Source: an uncultured Collinsella sp. (GTDB lineage Bacteria > Actinomycetota > Coriobacteriia > Coriobacteriales > Coriobacteriaceae). Taken from it: 47,036 nt of DNA. The position numbers and the translations under genes were made by a program. This document shows, piece by piece, positions 33,216 through 42,079 of this stretch. The stretch covers positions 1-47,036 of the forward strand of contig CABUWV010000016.1 of the NCBI GenBank assembly GCA_902495355.1, written 5' to 3'. A model generated the notes under the pieces. The model worked only from the letters and a program-made list of their open reading frames with translations, had not been told where the DNA came from and did not search any database. Numbering within the stretch: the first letter of the stretch is position 1; every line of letters begins with the position of its first letter.

Positions 33216-34745
33216 ATGAACGAGTCCTATCGCCTGGGCGAGCAATCGATTATTGCCTATCTTCAGCGACTTGCGAATGGCGTCTCGACCGCCGAACTCG
33301 ATGTTGCCGCGCTGCCCGCTGGGCTACGCGCCGTTGGTGAGCAGCTGCAAAAGACGCATGCCATCCTGCAACAAGAGCGCCGGCTGCTTGAGAGCAACGC
33401 CTATATCGACCCGCTCACCAACTTGGGCAACCGCAACGGATTCGACCGTCACGTCGAGCAACTCTGGCACAAAGGCGACCCCTTCACCTGCGCCTATATT
33501 GACATCGACCATCTCAAACATTGCAATGATAGGTTTGGCCACGCCGAAGGCAATCGCTATATTCTGAGCATCTGCCGCACGCTCTCCGAAACCATGAAGC
33601 ACGATGAGATGCTGTTCCGCATCGGTGGAGACGAGTTTGTGCTCATCTCGCTCTCCGCAAACGAGACTGAACTCGAGCAGCGCTTGGAGCAGGTACGTGC
33701 CGGGCTGATCGAGGCGAGCTCAGGCGGCAAGGCGCCCATGATCGGCAGCTTTAGCTTTGGCTGCTCGCGCGTCGATCCACTTGCCGGCGACACACGTCGC
33801 CAGATGACGATGGATGCCGATCGCAAGATGTATCGCTATAAGCTTATGCATCGTGTGCAGCAACCGAAAGACAATGATGCGCCGCAACGCCCAATCGTCG
33901 ATCAGCTTCCCTGCAACGACCGAGTGTTCCAAGCGATCTCCATGAGCTCCGAGACGCGCTATCCGTTCATCCTTAACCTCGATACGGGAGAATCGCAATG
34001 GTCGGTTAACGCCGTGCGCGATTTTGACCTGCCCTCCCAGCACCCTTTTAACTCACTCGACATGTGGCTCGCCCGCGTTCATCCCGAGGACCGCGACAAC
34101 GTACGCGCCGAGCTCGACATGGTGATAAACGGCACGTGGCACTTCCACTACATGCAGTATCGCGTAATGGATGCCACCGGAAAATACGTGCTTTGCGACT
34201 GCACGGGCTACCGTTTGGACGGCACCGACACCGAGCCCAGCATGTATGTGGGCATTATCATCAACCGAAGCTTGGCAGATACGACCGACTCGGTAACGAG
34301 CCTGGGCGATGTCCACGCGCTGGTCAACGCTATTGGAGAGATGCGCCGCGTGGCGCGCGGGGCAGGCTTTATTGCCATTAAGGTCGACGATATCGCCGAA
34401 GTCAATGCCCGCTTTGGATTCGATGCAGGCGACCGCGTGCTCGCCGAAAGCGCCGCCTGCCTCATGGAATGCTCGCGCGGCAAGGGTCGCCTGTTCCGCT
34501 CGACGGGACCGACGTTCGCGGCGCTTTTCGACGACTTTGATCCCGAAGAGACCGACGCGATCGCAGAAGAAATCGAGCGGTTCCTGGGTTCTCCCGTGCT
34601 CATCGGCTCGCTTGAATATCAGCCACCCATTCGTGTGGCGACACTTCATCTGGACGCTGTCGATCGACAGCCCGTTTCCATTTTGAACGAGCTCAAAGCG
34701 CGGCTTATAGAGGCACCGCAAGTACCGGGCACCAAGCTGGACTAG
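33216..34745 (+). CDS. Diguanylate cyclase with GGDEF-PAS-degenerate GGDEF
   Basis: A 509-residue paralogue of the first two-thirds of the upstream protein. After a short helical N-terminus, GGDEF 1 (about 60-225) has the intact RIGGDEF motif and the same unusual neighbouring words (LKHCND, EGNRYI) as the upstream protein; the inhibitory-site position is KHDE instead of RxxD. A PAS-like domain (about 245-360, VHPEDRDNVRAELDMV) and a degenerate GGDEF (about 365-500) follow. There is no EAL domain, so it should act only as a synthase. ATG 33216 has AAGGAGG upstream. The pair probably arose by duplication with gain or loss of the C-terminal half. Confidence 0.88.
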   Translation: MNESYRLGEQSIIAYLQRLANGVSTAELDVAALPAGLRAVGEQLQKTHAILQQERRLLESNAYIDPLTNLGNRNGFDRHVEQLWHKGDPFTCAYIDIDHLKHCNDRFGHAEGNRYILSICRTLSETMKHDEMLFRIGGDEFVLISLSANETELEQRLEQVRAGLIEASSGGKAPMIGSFSFGCSRVDPLAGDTRRQMTMDADRKMYRYKLMHRVQQPKDNDAPQRPIVDQLPCNDRVFQAISMSSETRYPFILNLDTGESQWSVNAVRDFDLPSQHPFNSLDMWLARVHPEDRDNVRAELDMVINGTWHFHYMQYRVMDATGKYVLCDCTGYRLDGTDTEPSMYVGIIINRSLADTTDSVTSLGDVHALVNAIGEMRRVARGAGFIAIKVDDIAEVNARFGFDAGDRVLAESAACLMECSRGKGRLFRSTGPTFAALFDDFDPEETDAIAEEIERFLGSPVLIGSLEYQPPIRVATLHLDAVDRQPVSILNELKARLIEAPQVPGTKLD

Positions 34746-34749
34746 CGTT

Positions 34750-34794
34750 GTGGGGCGCGATGTGAAACACAAGCCGTTTCACATCGCGCCCCAC
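34750..34794. terminator. Long perfect stem-loop after the diguanylate cyclase gene
   Basis: GTGGGGCGCGATGTGAAAC pairs perfectly with GTTTCACATCGCGCCCCAC around ACAAGCC, five bases after the stop. A 19-bp stem is unusually long for a terminator and no T tract follows, so it may be a palindromic repeat. Confidence 0.65.
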
Positions 34795-34856
34795 GCCATC
34801 TGCCCTCTCGTGCGATAATCCTCCGCAGAAGTCACCAACAGCAGAGGGAGTTTGTG

Positions 34857-35480
34857 ATGAAGGTTCTTTTGGTCAATGGCAGTCCCAAGGCAAACGGCAA
34901 CACCGCCCGCGCACTCGCCGAGGTCGCCGAGCAGCTCAATACCGAAGGCATTGATACCGAGGTGTTTCAGCTGGGCGCCAAGCCCATTCGCGACTGCATC
35001 GGCTGCGGTCAGTGCGGCAAACTTGGCGGTCGCTGTACCTTTGACGACGACGTGGTGAACGAGCTCATCGCTGCCGCCGAGCAGGCCGACGGTTTTGTCT
35101 TTGGCTCGCCCGTCTACTACGCGCACCCCAGCGGCCGCATCCTTTCGGCCCTCGATCGCGCCTTCTATGCAGGCGGGCATGCCTTTGAGCACAAACCCGG
35201 CGCCGCAGTCGCCGTCGCCCGTCGCGGCGGCACGTCGACCACCTTCGATGTGCTCAACAAGTACTTCACCATTAAGCAAATGCCCGTGGTTGCCTCCACC
35301 TACTGGAACAACGTGTTTGGCCGCGTGCCCGGCGACGCCGATGGGGATGCCGAGGGCCTTGCCACCATGCGAAACATCGGCAAAAACATGGCCTGGCTCC
35401 TGCGCTGCATCGAGGCAGGACAGGCCGCCGGTATCAACGCACCCGAGGCAGATCGCGCAACGACCAACTTCATCAGGTAG
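34857..35480 (+). CDS. Flavodoxin-family protein with an iron-sulphur-type Cys motif
   Basis: A 207-residue NAD(P)H-dependent FMN reductase-like protein. The FMN phosphate loop is VNGSPKANGNT (N-terminal), and GSPVYYAHPSG is the second flavin loop. Between them, CIGCGQCGKLGGRC (C-x2-C-x2-C-x6-C) matches the compact cysteine motif of archaeal and clostridial iron-sulphur flavoproteins, so a 4Fe-4S cluster is likely. Such proteins move electrons in anaerobes, often against O2 or peroxide. ATG 34857 is used, with AGAGGGAG upstream; a GTG directly before it is also open. Partner unknown. Its stop is 11 bases from the ArsC-like gene. Confidence 0.85.
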   Translation: MKVLLVNGSPKANGNTARALAEVAEQLNTEGIDTEVFQLGAKPIRDCIGCGQCGKLGGRCTFDDDVVNELIAAAEQADGFVFGSPVYYAHPSGRILSALDRAFYAGGHAFEHKPGAAVAVARRGGTSTTFDVLNKYFTIKQMPVVASTYWNNVFGRVPGDADGDAEGLATMRNIGKNMAWLLRCIEAGQAAGINAPEADRATTNFIR

Positions 35481-35491
35481 AACGGCGGAGC

Positions 35492-35833
35492 ATGAATATC
35501 CAGATTTTTGGCACCAAAAAGTCCTTCGATACCAAGAAGGCCCAGCGTTATTTTAAGGAGCGCCGCATTAAGGTGCAGTTTATCGACCTTAAGGAAAAGG
35601 AGATGAGCAAAGGCGAGCTCACGAGCGTGATGCAGGCGGTCGGCGGCATCGACAAGCTGCTCAACCCCAAAGCCAAGGACGAGGAGACGCTCGCGCTCAT
35701 TCAGCACCTCACCCCCAGTCAGCGCTTCGACAAGCTGCTCGAGAACCAGCAGGTCTTGGCCGAGCCCATCGTGCGTAACGGCAAAAAGGCCACCGTCGGC
35801 TATTGCCCCGACGTGTGGGGAGCCTGGGAGTAG
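35492..35833 (+). CDS. ArsC/Spx-family protein without the usual Cys
   Basis: A 113-residue thioredoxin-fold protein of the arsenate reductase (ArsC/YffB) family. It has the family shape IFGTKKSFDTKKA...FIDLKEKEMSKGEL and the C-terminal RPI-like AEPIVRNGKKATVGY. The nucleophilic Cys expected near residue 11 is replaced by Ser (KKSFDT), and the Arg of the usual RP-x-V loop is not clear. Arsenate reduction is therefore unlikely; a binding or regulatory role is possible. It follows the flavoprotein gene by 11 bases and is probably co-transcribed. Confidence 0.82.
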   Translation: MNIQIFGTKKSFDTKKAQRYFKERRIKVQFIDLKEKEMSKGELTSVMQAVGGIDKLLNPKAKDEETLALIQHLTPSQRFDKLLENQQVLAEPIVRNGKKATVGYCPDVWGAWE

Positions 35834-35919
35834 CCTGTGTTATTTGCCGGCGCGTGGGTATAAGAGCAGGCGTTTGGCATAAGATTCAACTGTAAGCCAA
35901 GTCTAACAAAGGAGGGCAC

Positions 35920-37050
35920 ATGCCCAACAAACCCGTGAAGATCATCATGCTTACCGGATACCTCGGTGCCGGCAAGACCACGCTGCTCAACCACATCCTC
36001 GCTAACGACGGCGGCATCCGCGCCGCCGTGATCGTCAACGATATCGGCGAGATCAACGTCGACGCCAGCCTTATCGCCGACGGCGGCCTTTCCGAGACCG
36101 ACGACCTCATCCCGCTCACCAACGGCTGCATCTGCTGCACGCTTTCGGACGACCTTGCCAACCAGCTGCAGGGCATCGCCGATTCGGGCGACTTCGATTA
36201 CATCATCATCGAGGCCTCGGGCATTTGCGAGCCTATCCCCATCGCCTACACCATCTCGAGCTTCTGCGACGAGGCCAAGGTGGGCGGCGAGCCCAAGCTC
36301 GCGCTCGACAACATCGTGGCCGTGGTCGACTGCGCCCGCATGTACGACGAGTTCAACGGCGGTCGCGACCTGCTGGCTGAGGATATCGACGAGGACGACA
36401 TCGAGAGCCTGCTCATCCAGCAGATCGAGTTTTGCTCCACGCTGATCCTCAACAAGACCGATACCGTGAGCCCTGAGCAAATCGCCGAGCTCAAGGCCAT
36501 CGTGCGCAGCCTGCAGAAAGACGCCGTAATTGTCGAGGCCCAAAACGGCGAGGTCCCCATGGAGGAGCTGCTCGATACCGACCGCTTCGACTTTATGCGC
36601 GCCTACAACTCCGCCGCCTGGATCGAGGCCATGGAGCACCCCGAGGAGCACGACGACCCCGAGGTGCTCGAGTACGACATCGAGACCTTTGTGTACTCGC
36701 GCCGCAAGCCGTTTGACCTGCAGAAGTTCACCGATTTTGTTGAGCAGGAATGGCCCGACGAGGTCATTCGCGTCAAGGGTCCGCTGTGGCAGACCGGCGA
36801 TCCGGACATGTGCTACATGTTTGAGCAGGCCGGCCACCAGATGCGCCTGATGGAGAACGGCCTGTTTGTCGACTCCGCGCCCGAGGGCGAGAAGCAGAAG
36901 ATCATCGACGAGAACCCCGAGATCATGCAGATTTGGGACGACGAGACGGGCGACCGCATGACGAGCCTGTGCATCATCGGCCGTCACATGGACAAGGATG
37001 CGCTCATCGCCTCCCTTGATGCCTGCCTGACCGACTGGCACCGCGCCTAG
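35920..37050 (+). CDS. COG0523 (CobW/YjiA-type) G3E GTPase, putative metal chaperone
   Basis: A 376-residue GTPase. Walker A is GYLGAGKTT, the metal-binding CxCC motif is CICC at about residue 68-71, and the guanine-specificity motif is NKTD. A CobW C-terminal domain covers about residues 225-370. Members deliver zinc, cobalt or iron to target proteins; the metal is not decided by sequence, and no Zur-type operator was identified upstream. AAGGAGG lies just before the ATG. A hairpin terminator follows. Confidence 0.9.
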   Translation: MPNKPVKIIMLTGYLGAGKTTLLNHILANDGGIRAAVIVNDIGEINVDASLIADGGLSETDDLIPLTNGCICCTLSDDLANQLQGIADSGDFDYIIIEASGICEPIPIAYTISSFCDEAKVGGEPKLALDNIVAVVDCARMYDEFNGGRDLLAEDIDEDDIESLLIQQIEFCSTLILNKTDTVSPEQIAELKAIVRSLQKDAVIVEAQNGEVPMEELLDTDRFDFMRAYNSAAWIEAMEHPEEHDDPEVLEYDIETFVYSRRKPFDLQKFTDFVEQEWPDEVIRVKGPLWQTGDPDMCYMFEQAGHQMRLMENGLFVDSAPEGEKQKIIDENPEIMQIWDDETGDRMTSLCIIGRHMDKDALIASLDACLTDWHRA

Positions 37051-37090
37051 GTTTATCCATGCGGGCATTGCTCCGCCTACGTAACCGCCA

Positions 37091-37126
37091 AACCACCACG
37101 AAGGTGCCCTTCGTGGTGGTTTTTCG
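37091..37126 (+). terminator. Terminator after the COG0523 gene
   Basis: AACCACCACGAAGG pairs with CCTTCGTGGTGGTT and is followed by TTTCGTTCT. Confidence 0.85.
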
Positions 37127-37145
37127 TTCTAAGCCAAGGAGATTC

Positions 37146-37745
37146 ATGTTCAACATTGTGCTGTATGCGCCCGAGATTCCGGCCAATACGGGCAATATCG
37201 GCCGTACCTGCGTGGTCACCGGCGCCCATCTGCATCTGGTGGAGCCGCTGGGCTTTTCGCTCGATGACAAGACGGTGCGTCGCGCCGGTCTGGGCTACTG
37301 GCAAAACTTGGACGTGACGACCTATGCCGGCTGGGAGGATTTCCTTGCGCGCAACGGCCTCTCCCCCGCCGACGAGCGCCTGCATCTGCTAACCAAAAAG
37401 GCACGCCGCACCTATGTGCAGAGTACCTACCGCGATGGAGACTACTTGGTCTTTGGCAGCGAGAGCTCGGGCATTCCCGAGCCACTGCTTGCCGCGGCGT
37501 CCGAGCGCTGCGAGCGCATCCCGATGCTGCGCGATTGTGACTCACTCGATAACGCCGAGGCCTGGGAAGCCCACGAGGAATCGCTGGGGCATACCCAGGA
37601 CAGTCACGAGGCCATCCTTCGGCAGGATATCTGCGGCAACTTCGTCGACCCGGACGACTACCGCATCAGCGCTCTCAACCTCTCCAACAGCGCCGCCATC
37701 GTCCTCTACGAGGCCCTGCGCCAAATAGGCTTTCCGGGAATGTGA
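37146..37745 (+). CDS. trmL: tRNA (cytidine/uridine-2'-O-)-methyltransferase TrmL-like (SPOUT)
   Basis: A 199-residue SPOUT methyltransferase that methylates the wobble-position ribose of certain leucine tRNAs. The N-terminus MFNIVLYAPEIPANTGNIGR carries the family Asn/Arg; the knot is formed by LVFGSESSGIPE and the C-terminal ISALNLSNSAAIVLYE. It is about 40 residues longer than E. coli TrmL because of an insert (about residues 128-165, rich in Asp, Glu and His) before the last knot strand. ATG 37146 has AAGGAGA upstream. Its stop codon overlaps a palindromic repeat. Confidence 0.9.
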   Translation: MFNIVLYAPEIPANTGNIGRTCVVTGAHLHLVEPLGFSLDDKTVRRAGLGYWQNLDVTTYAGWEDFLARNGLSPADERLHLLTKKARRTYVQSTYRDGDYLVFGSESSGIPEPLLAAASERCERIPMLRDCDSLDNAEAWEAHEESLGHTQDSHEAILRQDICGNFVDPDDYRISALNLSNSAAIVLYEALRQIGFPGM

Positions 37746-37769
37746 CAAAGAGGCTGTCCCTTTGTCACA
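37741..37769. repeat. GTGACAAAG/CTTTGTCAC palindrome, copy 1
   Basis: TGTGACAAAG and CTTTGTCACA form a 10-bp stem with a short AGGCTGTCC-type centre. It overlaps the trmL stop codon and lies between the 3' ends of trmL and the UvrA-like gene. Related copies are at 40292, 40896 and 42113. Confidence 0.85.
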
Positions 37770-37774
37770 TTCGG

Positions 37775-40267
37775 TTATAGGTAGCGACCGGTAATGCTCT
37801 TGGAGCAGGCTGCGATGTCGCCCGGCGTGCCGGCGCAGACGATTTGCCCGCCGGCATCGCCACCGCCCGGGCCCATGTCGATCACATAATCGGCGTTACG
37901 GATAAGGTCGAGGTCGTGCTCGATCACGACAACTGTGGCGCCCTTGGCAACGAGGCCGTCGAACACACTCAGCAACACCTGAACATCGAGCGGATGCAGG
38001 CCGATCGTGGGCTCGTCAAACACAAACGCGGCATCATCCTGCACGCGGCCCATCTCGCTCGCAAGCTTAAGACGCTGTGCCTCGCCGCCCGAGAGCGCCG
38101 GCGTGGGCTCACCGAGCGTGAGATAGCCCAAGCCCAGGTCGTGCAAGGTCTGCAAGCGCGCCTGAACCTTCTTGAGTCCCACCGTGGCGTCGAGGGCCTC
38201 GTCCACACTCATGTCCATGAGCTGCGGCAACGTAAGCAAGCTCCCGTCCTTGCCCTCGCGATGGATATGCGAAGCCGCATCCGCATAACGCGAGCCGCGA
38301 CATGCCGGGCAGACGATCTCGACATCGGGCAAAAACTGCACGTCGAGCGATATCGAACCCGTGCCATCGCACGTAGGGCAACGCAAGGCGCCAGTGTTGT
38401 AGCTAAAGGCGCCCGCCTTGTAGCCGGCCGCCTTGGCCTCGGGCGTACGGGCGAAGGCGCGGCGCAGCTCATCATGGATGTCGGCATAAGTCGCCACCGT
38501 CGAGCGCACGTTGGCGCCGATGGGCGTAGCGTCAATCAGATTTGCGCGGGCAATGCCCTCGGCATCGACCCAACGCACGTGCCCCGGCAGGCGCTCGCCG
38601 GCTGCCTGCGCCTTGAGTGCCGGAATGAGCGTCTCGAGCACCAACGTCGTCTTACCCGAGCCCGAAACGCCCGTCACCGCAACCAAGCGACCGCGCGGGA
38701 TATCGACTTCGAGTGGCTTGACGGTATGGATGGCATCGGTTGCCATGCGGATATGGCCCTGGTCGAACATCTCGTCGTCAGTCACCTGCGGACGCAAGCG
38801 CTTGGGCTCTGCGCGCAAAAACGGAGCGATGCGGCTGCCCCGCGATTGCTCGACCTCGTCTACCGTACCAGTGGCAATCACATTACCGCCGTCTGCTCCG
38901 GCAACGGGGCCCATCTCGACGAGATAGTCGGCTTCCGCCAGTACGCGCGTATCGTGGTCGACAACAACCACGGTGTTGCCGTCATCCACCAGATCGTGCA
39001 TCACGCCTACCAGGCCGTCGACATTGGCAGGATGCAGGCCGATCGAAGGCTCGTCCAACACATAAAGCACGCCTGTCGATCGGTTGCGCACCACGCGAGC
39101 AAGCTGCACGCGTTGGCGCTCACCCGTGGAGAGCGTGGCACCGGCGCGATCGAGTGAAAGGTAATCGAGGCCCAGGTCGACCAGACGACGGGCCGCGCTC
39201 AAAAACGAATCGCATATATCCGTCGCCATGGGCCGCATCTCGGGCGGCAAGGATGCGGGCACCCCGCGCACCCACTCATTCGCCTCGCCCAGCGTCATGG
39301 CCGCGGCCTGCGCCAGATTGATACCGCGCACTTGGGGCTGGCGCGCAGCCTCGGAAAGACGCGTGCCGCCACAATCACGACATGGGCCCTCACGCAAAAA
39401 GCGAGCCACGCGCTTAAGCCCCTTGTCGTCCTTAACCTTGGCGAGCGCATTCTCAACGGTATAGACGGCGTTGTAATAGGTAAAGTCGAGCGGCGTGGCG
39501 CCCTCGCCGTTTTTGGGAACGTAGAGAATGTGCTTTTTAACCGCCGAACCATGGAACACGATGTCGCGCTCTTGAGGCGTGAGCTGGTTAAACGGCACGT
39601 CGGTACGCACGCCCATCTCGCCTGCCACCTGCTTCATCAGATCCCACATGAGCGTACCCCAGGGAAGCACCGCGCCCTCGTTGATAGTCTTTGACTCGTC
39701 GGGCACCAGGCTTGCCTCGTCCACCTCGCGCATGACACCGGTGCCGCCGCAGGTAGGGCACGCACCACCGCTATTGAAAGCCAAATCCTCGGCACTCGGC
39801 GCGTAGAACTCGCGGCCGCACGCAGGGCACGTGAGCGACAGGCCCGCAGCCACGTTAAGGCTCGGCTCCACGCGCGCCCCGCAGTGCGGACACACGTGAT
39901 GGGCGCAACGGCTAAAGAGCAGACGCAGGCTGTTGTTGAGCTCGGTCATGGTGCCAAAGGTCGAGCGCACGCCCGGCACGCTGGGGCGCTGATGCAATGC
40001 GAGCGCCGCTGGCACATGCAGCACCTCGTCCACCTGGGCGTGCTCGGCCTGCGTCAGACGACGGCGGGTATAGGTGCTGAGCGCCTCCAGGTAACGGCGC
40101 GAGCCCTCGGCATAAAGAACTCCCAGCGCCAGCGAACTCTTGCCCGAGCCCGACACGCCGGCAATACCCACGAGCTTTCCCAGCGGGATATCGATATCGA
40201 TGTTTTTGAGATTGTGGACGCGTGCACCACGCACCTCGATAGCACTTGGTTGTTGCGACACCGCCAT
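37775..40267 (-). CDS. UvrA-like ABC ATPase lacking the UvrB-binding domain
   Basis: An 830-residue tandem ABC ATPase of the UvrA family. Walker A motifs are GVSGSGKSS (N-terminal) and GVSGSGKTT (middle); ABC signatures are LSTGERQRVQLA and LSGGEAQRLKLA. Zinc-binding Cys pairs occur in CPHCG, CPACG, CPTCGGTG, CRDCGG and CPTCDGTG. Compared with full UvrA (about 940 residues), the sequence goes almost directly from the first zinc pair to SAEDLAFNSGGACP, so the UvrB-binding domain is missing, as in UvrA2/DrrC-type proteins linked to drug or DNA-damage tolerance. ATG 40267 has GGAAGGGGAG upstream. A canonical uvrA is presumably elsewhere. Confidence 0.87.
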   Translation of the reverse strand: MAVSQQPSAIEVRGARVHNLKNIDIDIPLGKLVGIAGVSGSGKSSLALGVLYAEGSRRYLEALSTYTRRRLTQAEHAQVDEVLHVPAALALHQRPSVPGVRSTFGTMTELNNSLRLLFSRCAHHVCPHCGARVEPSLNVAAGLSLTCPACGREFYAPSAEDLAFNSGGACPTCGGTGVMREVDEASLVPDESKTINEGAVLPWGTLMWDLMKQVAGEMGVRTDVPFNQLTPQERDIVFHGSAVKKHILYVPKNGEGATPLDFTYYNAVYTVENALAKVKDDKGLKRVARFLREGPCRDCGGTRLSEAARQPQVRGINLAQAAAMTLGEANEWVRGVPASLPPEMRPMATDICDSFLSAARRLVDLGLDYLSLDRAGATLSTGERQRVQLARVVRNRSTGVLYVLDEPSIGLHPANVDGLVGVMHDLVDDGNTVVVVDHDTRVLAEADYLVEMGPVAGADGGNVIATGTVDEVEQSRGSRIAPFLRAEPKRLRPQVTDDEMFDQGHIRMATDAIHTVKPLEVDIPRGRLVAVTGVSGSGKTTLVLETLIPALKAQAAGERLPGHVRWVDAEGIARANLIDATPIGANVRSTVATYADIHDELRRAFARTPEAKAAGYKAGAFSYNTGALRCPTCDGTGSISLDVQFLPDVEIVCPACRGSRYADAASHIHREGKDGSLLTLPQLMDMSVDEALDATVGLKKVQARLQTLHDLGLGYLTLGEPTPALSGGEAQRLKLASEMGRVQDDAAFVFDEPTIGLHPLDVQVLLSVFDGLVAKGATVVVIEHDLDLIRNADYVIDMGPGGGDAGGQIVCAGTPGDIAACSKSITGRYL

Positions 40268-40291
40268 CGCTCCCCTTCCAGTTGATCGAAT

Positions 40292-40319
40292 ATGACAAGA
40301 GGGCTGTCCCTTTGTCACA
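40292..40319. repeat. GTGACAAAG/CTTTGTCAC palindrome, copy 2
   Basis: ATGACAAGAGGG and the complement-like CCCTTTGTCAC form an imperfect stem. It lies between the UvrA-like gene start and the GNAT gene stop, directly against the TAA of the latter. Confidence 0.8.
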
Positions 40320-40874
40320 TTACTCGTACCGTGCCTGCCTGTGCCAGTCTTCGCAGGTCAAATATGTAAAGCACTCGGTACGTACATCGCCCATAAGCTC
40401 GCAGGGCACGTCGCGCTCAACGTGATGTGGCGCGAACCCACATTTTTGCTGGACGCGTAACGACTTGTTATTGCCCTCGTAGTATCCGCACCAAAGCGCC
40501 TTGCAGCCAAGCGTTTCGAACGCATAGCGCTGCATGGCTCGCACGGCTTCGGGAGCAAAGCCTAGACCCCAGAATGGCTTGGCGATCCAATACCCCACCT
40601 CGAACTCGAGTCCGCCTCTTTGGCTGTTCGACTCACAGCGAGGCGGCATGAGCCCGATGCTGCCCACGGGCTCATCTGTCGCAGCCAGGCAAACGGCAAA
40701 GGTATGGGGTGCCGCAAAGACTGTCCGAATGATCTCCCTGCTTTCCTCAATGCTTCGATGGGGCGGCCAGCCCGCAGCCGGCCCCACATCCGGGTCGCTC
40801 GCATATGTAAACAGGCTCGCCGCATCCACCTCGCGCCACGGACGAAGCGTCAAACGCTCAGTATGAATCACCAT
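40320..40874 (-). CDS. GNAT-family N-acetyltransferase (RimJ/RimL-like)
   Basis: A 184-residue acetyltransferase. It begins with the RimJ/RimL-type strand TERLTLRPWREVDA, has the core EVGYWIAKPFWGLGFAPEAVRAM acetyl-CoA loop region, and ends with the usual YYEGNNKSLRVQQKCGF helix and strand. The acceptor (protein N-terminus, drug or small amine) is unknown. GAGAGG lies seven bases before the ATG. It is part of a minus-strand block separated by palindromic repeats. Confidence 0.88.
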   Translation of the reverse strand: MVIHTERLTLRPWREVDAASLFTYASDPDVGPAAGWPPHRSIEESREIIRTVFAAPHTFAVCLAATDEPVGSIGLMPPRCESNSQRGGLEFEVGYWIAKPFWGLGFAPEAVRAMQRYAFETLGCKALWCGYYEGNNKSLRVQQKCGFAPHHVERDVPCELMGDVRTECFTYLTCEDWHRQARYE

Positions 40875-40895
40875 AATTTAGCCTCTCAACTATCG

Positions 40896-40926
40896 ATGTG
40901 ATAAAGGGGCCGTCCCTTTGTCACAT
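40896..40926. repeat. GTGACAAAG/CTTTGTCAC palindrome, copy 3
   Basis: ATGTGATAAAGGGGC pairs with CCCTTTGTCACAT with a small centre. It lies between the GNAT gene start and the stop of the AAA ATPase gene, overlapping that stop. Confidence 0.82.
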
Positions 40927-42044
40927 CACTCGTGCCATAAAACTCGATCGCGAATGTACGCGCCCAGCATGGGCACGGTAAACCGGACGAGGCCGTATCC
41001 GGCAGCCTCGATGACGCGCTCGCGAATCAGGCTTGCGCGATATTTACTCGCCCAGCTCTGAGTGCGATCGCAGCGCTCAATGATGTCCGCCATTCGCGTC
41101 GGTTTACCCTCGTCAACCGCCATGACCTCGATAAAAAGGCGCTGTGGACTGCGCAGCCCGTAATACAGGGGCGCGTCAACCGCTTCGTAGAACTCGGAGA
41201 CAGCATCCGCATGGCCATCCTCGACATCGCGCCTTTCGATGACCTGCGAGCCACGCCGGACAGCAGACCGCCACATGTAATAGCCCACCAGCTGAACCAT
41301 ATAGGGATACCCCATGCTTTTGCGCGCCGCATGGTCCGCCGTCTCCGCGTCAACGTAAAGACCAGCGTCTTTGACCGTCTGGATATACGAATCGCGCACC
41401 TTGGGCAAAGATATCGCCCCCAGCGTACGCTGCTGGGCACGCCGCAAAAACGTCACGCTCGGCTCTTCGAGCAGATCGTCAACCATACTGGGTAAGCCGG
41501 CAAAAACAAGCGCAAGGCCGCGCTGGTCGCTATCGGACAAGCCCGTGGCATCCTGGTCTCCGAGCACCTGCTGATAGAGAACGGCAAGAGCCGCCAGCTC
41601 CTCGATAGACGCAGATTGAGCCTCGTCAATCGCAAACAGTATGCCCTTGCCTGGACCGAGCTTCTTGAGGCGCTCGTTGACCAGCCCTCGCAACGTCTCG
41701 CCCTTTGCTCGCGCCGCCTCGACCGACATCCGGCCAAATGACGGCCCGAACTCCATTGACGTCACAACGGGTTTATTCGAGCGAAGCGCGTCGGCCAGGC
41801 GGTCGCACAAGCCAAGCGAAGCGGAATCGGAGACAACCGCCCATCCGCGCTCGCTGGCTAGACGTTGCAGCTCCCGCAGGAGAACCGTCTTGCCGCAGCC
41901 GCGGTTTCCCGTAATGAGCATGAGCCTGCCCGGCGCTCCGGCGCCGTTGTCGAGTCCTTCCTCAAAATCTTCGATGACCGACTCTCGACCGATGAGTATC
42001 GGAGGCCGCTTGCCAGCCGTGGGCTTAAAGGGATTTGGATTCAT
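40926..42044 (-). CDS. AAA ATPase with C-terminal winged-helix-like region
   Basis: A 372-residue ATPase. Walker A is TGNRGCGKT (about residues 45-53), Walker B is ILFAIDEAQ, and an Arg-containing sensor follows. The C-terminal 80 residues (RLFIEVMAVDEGKPTRMADI onward) look like a winged helix, giving the general architecture of archaeal-type Orc1/Cdc6-like or STAND-type ATPases found in many bacteria without known function. GAGGAGG lies before ATG 42044. Three in-phase TTATACC repeats overlap its promoter, so it may bind its own upstream DNA. Function is not known; DNA binding is inferred. Confidence 0.75.
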   Translation of the reverse strand: MNPNPFKPTAGKRPPILIGRESVIEDFEEGLDNGAGAPGRLMLITGNRGCGKTVLLRELQRLASERGWAVVSDSASLGLCDRLADALRSNKPVVTSMEFGPSFGRMSVEAARAKGETLRGLVNERLKKLGPGKGILFAIDEAQSASIEELAALAVLYQQVLGDQDATGLSDSDQRGLALVFAGLPSMVDDLLEEPSVTFLRRAQQRTLGAISLPKVRDSYIQTVKDAGLYVDAETADHAARKSMGYPYMVQLVGYYMWRSAVRRGSQVIERRDVEDGHADAVSEFYEAVDAPLYYGLRSPQRLFIEVMAVDEGKPTRMADIIERCDRTQSWASKYRASLIRERVIEAAGYGLVRFTVPMLGAYIRDRVLWHE

Positions 42045-42079
42045 GTCGGCCTCCTCGGATTGGCAAACGCTGCCTATAG

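Noticed and set aside
37844..39157. 437-codon open frame antisense to the UvrA-like gene
   Set aside because: No ribosome site or domain; the UvrA-like ABC motifs on the other strand explain the region.
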